64,000 bases of DNA from the NCBI GenBank assembly GCA_032158295.1, contig CM063262.1, positions 1,645,394-1,709,393 of the forward strand, written 5' to 3'. The notes under the pieces were generated by a model, which saw only the letters and a list, made by a program, of their open reading frames with translations, was not told the DNA's origin and made no database searches. A program made the position numbers and the translations under genes. This DNA is from Pycnopodia helianthoides (Eukaryota > Echinodermata > Asteroidea > Forcipulatida > Asteriidae). This document shows, piece after piece, positions 57,901 through 64,000 of the stretch (positions within the stretch are counted from its first letter, which is position 1; every line of letters starts with the position of its first letter).

Positions 57901-60900
57901 CATGAACCTCAGCGCGGTCATGGTGCGCTTCTGTGCACCGTTCACCTCATCGGAGTCCAACAAAATACTGGACGTAGACCTGAGCTACAGTCGTCTTGAG
58001 CTGAGCGAAGAGGCCGACGATGAGGAGATGAAGACTAAAGGTGTCCATCTACGAGGTGAGATTAACTTGACACCGGATCGTCTTGGCAAGACAAATGCCT
58101 GGACAAATGTTTGCGATTTAAAAATTTAATAGATGTTAAATTTGCACAGGGGATAAAGAATATTATTTGAAATTCAACGTCGAAAACAAAATTAGAGAGT
58201 GGTGCAATAACTTGATCATAATCAGAGACAGTCCTATCCTGAAAGGAGATTACTTTTACTTCATCTTCATGAAATGAGAACTTATTCTTAAGAAATTCAC
58301 AAGATTGCCCTTGTTATGCTCTATTGTTAGTCAGTTTGGAACAAAAGTAACAACTTTTAGTATGGTCGGAAAAACTACACTATTACAGCACAAATGAACT
58401 CTGAGAAATGTTCAACCAATGAGAGATCAAAATCTACTAAAAATAAGTTGTTGAGAGGTAAAATTTCACTATCGGATATTAAAGGTTAAGGTAACTGGGC
58501 AAGATATTTTTTATCGACAGGTCTTCCTGCTGAGACCTGCTTGATTCAGCTGGCCGACGATGCCCCGGGTCTCCCAACCAACCCACCGTACAAATTCACC
58601 ACGGAGATCTTCTTCATCGCCCAGCGCTGCCTCAACCTGGGCTTTCATAGCGTCTTGGAGAAGTTCAACCGTCTCAACAAGGAGCTCCACCGCGTCCAGG
58701 AGGCTTACCAGGAGATGCAGAGGCTGGGGACGGCCGGGGCACGGAACCCAGCCGTCGAAAGGATGAGAGAGCAAATGGATGTTGGTGAGATGTGGCAGCA
58801 TTTTTTTAAATTTATACTTGACTGTTCGAAACGTCAAGACCACAATGGTTCTTCTCAGAACCCATACTTCTCCGAAAAGAGTTTTACACATTTCATTTCA
58901 TTTAATTTATTCTGGTTGTGAAGCCAAGGACTCTCAGAAAGCAAACTTATTCACGACACTAGCCAAGAACCCCGTGGAGAGAAGACTATGAAGGAAGTGG
59001 GAGGAAAACCCTAGAGAAATATTCCAGGGAAAACCCACGCAATCAGGCAGGGACTGAAAAAAACCAATTCACGTAGTGCACCGGTGTGATTTGAACCGGG
59101 GTCCTCAGAGGTGGAAGGCAAGGCAAGATACCACTACCAACCTGACTGCCTATATGATTGTACCCGCAAGTTTACTGTTTACAGCTACCTTATACTTGAC
59201 CATATTGGATTTTATACTATGAGTTTTTTGTCCTATGAGTTAAAAAACATCCTGAGTTGATTTTGTTATGTCATATCTCAAAACAGTTGGTCAAAGTGCT
59301 GGACAATGTTAGGGAGGGTCTCAAAAGTAGAGCATGTTAGAAGCAAAAGAACATTCCCTGTGGGTACATGCCCGCAATCCATTGGACTGTCGGAATGTTC
59401 CGATGAACCGCATCATTGTACCAAAGTGCGGGGAGCAATCCAACAAGTGAATATCCGCATTAGTATTTTGAAGGTTCCAATGGAACGTTCCGGCTGTCCA
59501 ACAGAGTTTCCATGTGCACGCCCTGGAATACTGATCCGATCCAATTAGAACGTTCCTACTGTTTCGACTTTTGAGATGCTCCTTTAAACCAAGAGCAGGA
59601 GGGTTAACGATAACTGTTTTTCTCACCCCAGCCATGTCCCTCTTCCTCTCCTTACGAGCGTCTCTCCTCGAACCCCAACTCGTCCAGAACGGCTGGGATC
59701 TTCACATCGCCACAGCCCGCCTCCTCATCCAGCTGGCCACCACCGATGACAGAACTGCCCTCCGCACCCCTACCTACCCCCTGCCCGACGACACCCCGCA
59801 GGCCCTCGCCCACGTCCCGGAGTTCCTGGCGGAGAACCTGATCAACTTTATGCAGTTCCTGCGCAGGTTCTCCGAAAAGAAGTTCCAGGACGAGGTGGAG
59901 TCGCTGGGTCACCTCATGACCTTTATCGTGACCTTTATGGGGAGCAAAGGTCGGATGAACAACCCCCATCTACGAGCCAAACTGGCTGAGGTGATGGAGG
60001 GGTTGATGCCGCCTAAGGCCCAAAGGAACACTGTTGTGACAATGTAAGTGCAGCTACTTATTCACTTGATCTATAAAAATGCATAGTATTGAACCACTTC
60101 AGATTGGATTACAACTTTTTTCAGCAAAACTGTTCAAATCTTTTTCAAACTGAACTATGGTGGATGTTTATAAAAGCACATAACAACTTTGGAGCATCCT
60201 CGTTTGGTTGCAGTTAGTTGGCTGGCTGCTGTCAATTAACACCTGCGGACAAGCCATCGTGCTGCGTGCACAGGCTTGCACCTACCATGCTACGCCTCAT
60301 TTCCCCTGGTCAAAGAGGGACAAAGGTTACCTGGAATTCATGCTCAAAATCTCCCTTTCACGGGGGTTATTGTGTAATCCCCGACTCAAGACCTTCGCCT
60401 AAGCACAACAAAATTATCCTTGCCAGAAATAAGGTTACCAGCCAAACTACCATATCACATATAGAACATGTGACTGGTATCCTGCTTATTTTTGCTTTGC
60501 TGAGTATTTTTAAGCGATATTTTCCGCTTAAGCAGCTCTATGAAATTGCACCCTGGTTAGACTTCAAATTAAGGACATAATGCAAGTAGAGACTTAACTC
60601 TTTACTTTCTGTTGAATCTAAACTAAATTTTGTTGTCAATCTCATTGTTCTTCTCACCCTAGGTTCAACAGGGAGAAGATCTTCTTGGAGCATCCCCTCC
60701 TGCCTCTCGTCTCCAGGTCGGTTCTCAGCATTTACATCGACATCGAGTTCTCCGGCGACGCTCACGCCTTTGATCAGAAGTTCAACTACCGACGCCCCAT
60801 GTACCACATTCTGAAATACTTGTGGAGTTTAGAAAAACACAAGCAGAGCATGAAGGTAACAACTTGGAAATGGTCCAAACAAATTAATTGCTTCTTGAGA

Positions 60901-63900
60901 ATTAGTTTGTTTATATTTTATCAACATATGTATTACATCTTTCTGGTAATGAAACCAGTGGACCCCCAAAAGTGACTGCATTGTAACCCATAGGTCTGAA
61001 GATATTTGTAAAGTGAAGACGATGAAGAAATGTCGGTTTTAGGCGTGGGAGAAAAACCCTATATTATAGAAACTAGCAGGGATTAAATGCCCACATATGC
61101 AAGGCTCCAGTCCGGGCTTCGAATTGGGGTCCACAGAGGTGAAAGGCAGGAAGAAGGCCCACATCACATGTAAGGCTCCGGTCCAGGCTTTGAACTGGGG
61201 TCCACAGATGTGAAAAGCAGGAAAAAATCATTGAGCCAACCCAAATACATACACCTTTGTAGAATATTTAGAAGCCTAAGTATGAGTACTATTATTTGTA
61301 TACACACACACAGATCATTGCTACTCAGTCAGTTTCCCTTGTGGTTTATTTCTTGATAGTTAAACTTCAGTTTGATTTTTACAAAGAGTTCAATAGCGAT
61401 GTGGTCAGACTGAATACTCAGTTAATCTGTGAATCTTTTATTTGTTCTTCTTCTATCCTAGGCCATAGCTGAAGAATCCTTGAAGTCAATGGATGCGGCC
61501 AACGCTCCCCTCTTCCTTCGGTTTATCAATCTCCTTATAAATGACGCCATCTTCATGCTGGACGAAGCGATGGATGTATGTTTCTCAGGTTATCTTGAAA
61601 CACTTTTTTTAAATATATATAACAAATAAAACACCCTAAATTCTCTGCAATCCATCTTTTGGGTTTTCAATTTAATTCAAATCAATTCTTTATTGTCCAC
61701 TCTTTAAAAAGATAAAAATGGAAAATTGACCTGGAAAATTTACTTGTCTGAAATTGATTAATGCCGCAGAGTGAGTTCTTTTTGGTCTCAATGTTTCAAC
61801 TAGCTTGCTCTAGTCATCGCCAGGAGACTGAAGAGTGTGAGACATGTTGGTCTATTTATAAGGTAGTAGAACAAATAGCAAGACAAGTTTTCTAAAGAAC
61901 AAATTCTACACAGCAAAGAAGAGTACACACATGGTGTTACCTCACCATGCAATGCCTCAGAAACCATATATAACTGTTTATCTTTCCCACACTCCCACGA
62001 AACGACAGAACCTGAAGCAAATCAAGGAGATGCAGCACAAGAAGGACAGCGGCGAGTGGCGCAGCCTCAGACCACATGACCTGCAGCAGCAAGAGAGTGC
62101 CCTGCGTACGCACGGCGCCATCGCGAGGTTCTTCAACGTCATGTCCAATGAGTCCATGAATATACTCAGTTTTATCACCAGTGGTGAGTTTAAGATTGAT
62201 GGTCTAATTGTTGTACTGTTTTCCTCCTCCCGTGGCTGCCGCTTCCCAGGTTGTATCATAGACTTGGGTGTGATCCCTGGCTACACGGCAGTTAATGGTT
62301 GTATGGCTTCTGACCGGCACCCCCGAACAAAAATACAAAATAGGGAGACCGCCAACATAGGGCTAGATAGCTCAGTTGGTAGAGCGCCGGTACGTTAATC
62401 CGGAGGTCGTTGGTTCAAATCCCGCTCTAGTCGACCCCAAACTGTTTTCCTCCTTACAAAATGTTCCATCAGACCAAAGAGATCTTAAAGGAAGGGTGTT
62501 CTTTTGGTAATTACTCCACAAGTTAATGACCATAAAAACTTACTTGGTAAAGATCACTTGAGAGCTGGTGGTAGTATAAAACATTGTGAGAAAACCCCCT
62601 TTGAAGTAATGTAGTTTTAGAGAAAGAGGTTATTTTTTTACCCAAAGATTTGAATCTGAGAAAGGCTTCAGGTGTGAAGTTTTTTTTCAGGCTTCTGAAA
62701 GCACACATCTCTATGCAACAAGGTTGTTTTTTCTTTCATTATTTTTTTGCAACTTGGATGACCAATTGAGCCCAAATTTTCACAGGCGTGTTATTTTATG
62801 CACATGTTGGGATACACCTAAGTGAGGATGCCGGCTGAGTTGCCAGAGTATGGGTTCGAATCCCGGTCATGACACTCGGGCCCATAAGCAAGACACTTCC
62901 TTTTAATTGCTTCTCTTCACCCAGGAGTGAAAGGTACCTGCTTGCAGGTTGGTAACTGTTATTGCAGTTAATAACTAGGAGCTGCATACTCACAAGGAGT
63001 TTAGATGGTTTCGGGACTTCTTAAGGCCAGAATGTTGAAACTAATGGTGGAATACACTTTGATACTTGGTTTATAATCATCTCATAATTTGGTATTTTGA
63101 TGTATTCTTCATCCTTTAGAGATTAAGACAATCTTTGTTCATCCGGTGATGATAGATAGGATAGCTGCTATGTTTAACGACTTCCTACTAAAGCTGGTAT
63201 GTTCAAGTCCATCATTCATTTCTCCACTCTTCTCTTGGTTTCTTAGGGAGATTGACAGAAACTTATATTTTTAGTGATACAACCCACCCCCCTAAAAAAA
63301 AAAAAATCAAAATCAAATCAAATCAACATCAACAATAATATTGATACAAATAAAGGACTTAGGAAAAGAGAAGCTGGAGATTCTAAGCTGTTCCTGCCCC
63401 AGGTCCTCCTGAAATGAGCCTCTTCCGTGTTTGGGTTCCCCCTGCTGGTTCCCCCCTGTTGGGGTTCCCGCTGTTGGGGTTCCCCCCTGCTGGTTCCCCC
63501 TTGTTGGGGTTCCCCCTGATAGAGTTTCCCTCTGTTGGGGTTCCCCCTGTTTGGGTTCCCCCCTGCTGGTTCCCCCTTGTTGGGGTTCCCCCTGTTTGGG
63601 TTCTCCCCTGCTGGTTCCCCCTGATAGAGTTTCCCTCTGTTGGGGTTCCCCCCTGTTTGGGGTTCCCGCTGTTGGGGTTTCCCCTGATAGAGTTTCCCTC
63701 TGTTGGGGTTCCCCCTGATAGAGTTTCCCTCTGTTGGGGTTCCCCCTGATAGAGTTTCCCTCTGTTGGGGTTCCCCCTGTTGGGGTTCCCCCCTGCTGGT
63801 TCCCCCTTGTTGGGGTTCCCCTGTTGGGGTTCCCCCTGCTGATTCCAAGATAGTCATACTTCCCTCTTGTCAATTCCAGGTCGGCCCGAAGATGGGCGCC

Positions 63901-64000
63901 CTAAAGGTAAAGGATTTTGACGAGTTTGACTTCAAGCCAGGAAGCCTCGTCCAGCATATTTGTCAGATCTACATCAATCTGGGCGACATTGATGATTTCT
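51762..64000 (+). CDS. UBE4A: Ubiquitin conjugation factor E4 A (Ufd2-type E4), 15 coding exons, 3' end beyond window
   Basis: Joined exons: 51762-51990, 52915-53036, 53526-53693, 54939-55083, 55647-55849, 56377-56559, 57181-57298, 57834-58055, 58521-58784, 59632-60043, 60663-60855, 61462-61575, 61961-62183, 63120-63196, 63880-64000 (931 residues). The protein extends ubiquitin chains on substrates as an E4/E3 factor, in cytosol and nucleus. Seen: N-terminal FNPFALLQ and [11 protein letters not shown]; the Ufd2 core region from about residue 350, with [73 protein letters not shown], then [20 protein letters not shown]. These match vertebrate UBE4A, not UBE4B. The C-terminal U-box is expected past the window edge. 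Every junction keeps frame. About 135 residues remain by comparison with the human length of 1066. Confidence 0.96.
52500..52650 (+). mobile_element. tRNA-derived SINE (F1), UBE4A intron 1
   Basis: Box A TAGCTCAGTTGG, box B GGTTCAAATCC, preceded by CCCCGAACAAAGACATTGAC and followed by CAATTTATCTTTGTTCAACC. The anticodon loop lacks the expected T33, so it is not called a tRNA gene. Confidence 0.75.
52672..52903 (+). mobile_element. tRNA-derived SINE (F2), in tandem with F1
   Basis: Same parts as F1 plus the longer leader GGTTGTATCGTAAACTTAGG and TGTGATCCCTGGCCACACGG. Ends about 12 bp before UBE4A exon 2. Confidence 0.75.
52915..53036 (+). CDS. UBE4A: UBE4A coding exon 2 (residues 77-117)
   Basis: Acceptor TTTTTGTCAG|AG, donor GATCAG|GTATTG. 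Encodes [17 protein letters not shown], like GIPSRCVYLEEMA in vertebrates. A SINE ends just before it. Confidence 0.9.
53526..53693 (+). CDS. UBE4A: UBE4A coding exon 3 (residues 118-173)
   Basis: Acceptor TTATTGCAG|GCA, donor CAGAAG|GTATCT. Encodes [20 protein letters not shown] and a Glu-rich helix; phase 0 on both sides. Confidence 0.92.
53705..53912. mobile_element. Family D element (D6), UBE4A intron 3
   Basis: Interior AATATGCTTAGC...ACCAGCCAAAAGTCC and right end AAAAATGAAATTGGGCCC; left end decayed. Begins about 12 bp past the exon 3 donor. Confidence 0.65.
53963..54765. mobile_element. CAGGCCTGGAATT-type element with an expanded internal repeat (M2)
   Basis: Left CAGCCCTGGAATTTCATTTG, AGGGCACTTTCATTGGAAAA and AAAGTCTATGGG match M1 at 8165-8332 in order; right end GTGTAATCCAGGC also matches. 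The middle is replaced by the 42-bp array. Confidence 0.8.
54066..54725. repeat. 42-bp minisatellite (about 16 units), UBE4A intron 3
   Basis: Unit CCAAGGCCGAGAACAGGGCA then ACAGAGACCATGCCCTCAGT and AA. Period 42 is divisible by three, so several frames on both strands stay open (e.g. [14 protein letters not shown] units); this is not evidence of coding. Later units are more diverged (GGCCTCCGTGACC). Confidence 0.97.
54939..55083 (+). CDS. UBE4A: UBE4A coding exon 4 (residues 174-221)
   Basis: Acceptor TTGACCTCAG|GGT, donor GGCG|GTGAGT. Encodes [20 protein letters not shown] and [20 protein letters not shown]. Confidence 0.92.
55155..55545 (+). mobile_element. tRNA-Leu-like SINE (G2), UBE4A intron 4
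   Basis: Head TTGGCCGAGCGGTCAAGCGC, anticodon arm ACTGGACTCAAGCTCTGG (CAA in the loop), box B GGTTCGAGTCC, then CACTTGTGTCCGTAAGCAAG and a tail GGCGCTTTGAGATGCC...GTGCTATATAAAAAC. Confidence 0.78.
55647..55849 (+). CDS. UBE4A: UBE4A coding exon 5 (residues 222-289)
   Basis: Acceptor TATTTCCAG|AG, donor GCACAG|GTATGA. Helical repeat segment with [20 protein letters not shown] and [16 protein letters not shown]. Confidence 0.92.
55875..56305. repeat. 35-bp minisatellite (about 12 units), UBE4A intron 5
   Basis: Unit CAGAGGTGCCTATTGGTACC then TCAAGCCTCAATTTA, with GGCACC/GGTACC and TTATT/CTATT variants. Confidence 0.95.
56377..56559 (+). CDS. UBE4A: UBE4A coding exon 6 (residues 290-350)
   Basis: Acceptor TTAACGTCAG|ATT, donor TGGCAG|GTAAGA. 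Encodes [20 protein letters not shown] and [20 protein letters not shown], matching the family YIQPKDP and FLNPSRS motifs. Confidence 0.94.
56975..57165 (-). mobile_element. tRNA-Leu-like SINE, inverted (G3), UBE4A intron 6
   Basis: On the minus strand GTTTCTGATCGGCAGAGTGT then GGGTTCGAGTCCCCGC and CACTTGTGTCCTTGAGCAA. Its inverted head lies next to the polypyrimidine tract of exon 7. Confidence 0.72.
57181..57298 (+). CDS. UBE4A: UBE4A coding exon 7 (residues 351-389)
   Basis: Acceptor TTGTCCTCAG|CCG, donor GCAG|GTAGGA. Ends [14 protein letters not shown], a family hallmark. An inverted SINE ends about 15-30 bp upstream. Confidence 0.94.
57834..58055 (+). CDS. UBE4A: UBE4A coding exon 8 (residues 390-463)
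   Basis: Acceptor CATCACAG|GT, donor CGAG|GTGAGA. Encodes [20 protein letters not shown] and an acidic [17 protein letters not shown]. Confidence 0.94.
58521..58784 (+). CDS. UBE4A: UBE4A coding exon 9 (residues 464-551)
   Basis: Acceptor ATCGACAG|GT, donor GTTG|GTGAGA. Encodes [20 protein letters not shown] and a predicted coiled segment [20 protein letters not shown]. Confidence 0.93.
58889..59157 (-). mobile_element. tRNA-derived SINE, inverted (H2), UBE4A intron 9
   Basis: On the minus strand: box A TTGGTAGTGGTATCTTG, GGTTCAAATCACACC, CGTGGGTTTTCCCTGG, and the tail CTTGGCTTCACAACCAGAAT, as in H1. Confidence 0.72.
59632..60043 (+). CDS. UBE4A: UBE4A coding exon 10 (residues 552-688)
   Basis: Largest exon, GC-rich. 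Acceptor CTCACCCCAG|CC, donor AAT|GTAAGT. Encodes [20 protein letters not shown] and [20 protein letters not shown], both diagnostic for UBE4A. Confidence 0.96.
60400..60554. mobile_element. Family D element (D7), UBE4A intron 10
   Basis: CTAAGCACAACAAAATTATC, ACCAGCCAAACTACCATATC and right end AGCTCTATGAAATTGCACCC; left end missing. Confidence 0.6.
60663..60855 (+). CDS. UBE4A: UBE4A coding exon 11 (residues 689-753)
   Basis: Acceptor CACCCTAG|GTT, donor ATGAAG|GTAACA. Encodes [20 protein letters not shown] then [11 protein letters not shown], near-identical to vertebrates. Confidence 0.96.
61020..61240. repeat. Decayed SINE H-like sequence, partly duplicated, UBE4A intron 11
   Basis: GGGAGAAAAACCCTATATTA then GGCTCCAGTCCGGGCTTCGA and a second similar block GGCTCCGGTCCAGGCTTTGA about 65 bp later. 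Confidence 0.5.
61462..61575 (+). CDS. UBE4A: UBE4A coding exon 12 (residues 754-791)
   Basis: Acceptor CTATCCTAG|GCC, donor ATGGAT|GTATGT. Encodes [20 protein letters not shown] then DEAMD. Confidence 0.95.
61961..62183 (+). CDS. UBE4A: UBE4A coding exon 13 (residues 792-865)
   Basis: Donor CAGTG|GTGAGT. Encodes [20 protein letters not shown] and [20 protein letters not shown]. The 5' border is uncertain: homology begins at YLSHT, but the nearest in-frame AG is TGCCTCAG at 61960, adding KPYITV. Confidence 0.85.
62220..62440 (+). mobile_element. tRNA-derived SINE (F3), UBE4A intron 13
   Basis: Leader TGTGATCCCTGGCTACACGG, then TAGCTCAGTTGG and GGTTCAAATCCCGCTCTAGT. Best preserved tRNA-like half of the three copies. 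Confidence 0.78.
62485..62832. mobile_element. Family B MITE (B10), UBE4A intron 13
   Basis: TTAAAGGAAGGGTGTTCTTT at left; interior typical; right end cut by the adjacent SINE. Confidence 0.75.
62825..62990 (+). mobile_element. tRNA-derived SINE fragment (G4) inserted at the end of B10
   Basis: GCCAGAGTATGGGTTCGAAT then CCCGGTCATGACACT and GCAAGACACTT. Box B intact, box A weak. Confidence 0.6.
63120..63196 (+). CDS. UBE4A: UBE4A coding exon 14 (residues 866-891)
   Basis: Acceptor TCCTTTAG|AG, donor AAGCTG|GTATGT. Encodes [20 protein letters not shown] then DFLLKL. Confidence 0.93.
63420..63850. repeat. 15/16-bp minisatellite with 31-bp higher-order units, UBE4A intron 14
   Basis: Units TGTTGGGGTTCCCCCTG and ATAGAGTTTCCCTC alternate, giving 31-bp dimers; other parts use TGCTGGTTCCCCC. 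GGGGTTCCCC is self-complementary in every main unit. Only ~30 bp separates the array from the exon 15 acceptor. Confidence 0.95.
63880..64000 (+). CDS. UBE4A: UBE4A coding exon 15, cut by the window end (residues 892-931)
   Basis: Acceptor CAATTCCAG|GTC. Encodes [20 protein letters not shown] and a following QIYINLGD; the exon continues past 64000. Confidence 0.95.

Noticed and set aside
63313..63873. Collagen-like Gly/Pro-rich open readings
   Set aside because: They come from the 15/16-bp minisatellite within UBE4A intron 14.

Overview
This is an animal nuclear genome window: intron-rich genes with GT/AG splice sites, long AT-leaning intergenic space, many short inverted-repeat elements, tRNA-derived SINEs and minisatellites. 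The protein content (a BARX homeobox gene, the vertebrate-type E4 ligase UBE4A, the ATP synthase g subunit) fits an invertebrate deuterostome. The repeat landscape reminds me of an echinoderm, perhaps a sea star, but that is an inference and not a demonstrated identity.

Layout. 1-4.9 kb: intergenic, packed with TTAA-ended MITEs. 4.9-9.2 kb (+): ATP5MG, complete in three coding exons, with a 681-bp inverted-repeat element in intron 2 and a triplicated 3' flank. 9.2-17.9 kb: mostly non-coding, with more MITEs, a possible small exon with a CCAAT-rich flank near 11 kb, and a 115-bp minisatellite at 16.9-17.5 kb. 17.9-30.4 kb (-): a complete Barx gene in three coding exons with a 10.8-kb first intron that may hold regulatory DNA. 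30.4-43.9 kb: intergenic, with a repeated GCTAAGC motif upstream of Barx, two long GTT/GCT triplet tracts and further MITEs. 43.9-48.3 kb (+): a C2H2 zinc-finger gene whose fourth coding exon starts in one frame while the 14-finger array lies in another. 51.7-64.0 kb (+): UBE4A, 15 coding exons (931 residues); the window ends before the C-terminal U-box. Its introns carry three unrelated minisatellites and several SINEs.

These genes are housekeeping and developmental genes, not an operon or defence system. The one large-scale pattern is linkage: human UBE4A and ATP5MG are near neighbours at 11q23.3 and BARX2 lies further out on the same arm, so this window may preserve an old deuterostome linkage block. 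I found no CRISPR array, viral genome, rRNA or convincing functional tRNA gene. The most unusual material is in the repeats: three MITE families that share a common internal core, an element whose internal 42-bp unit has expanded about 16-fold, and elements carrying YY1- and CRE-like sites.
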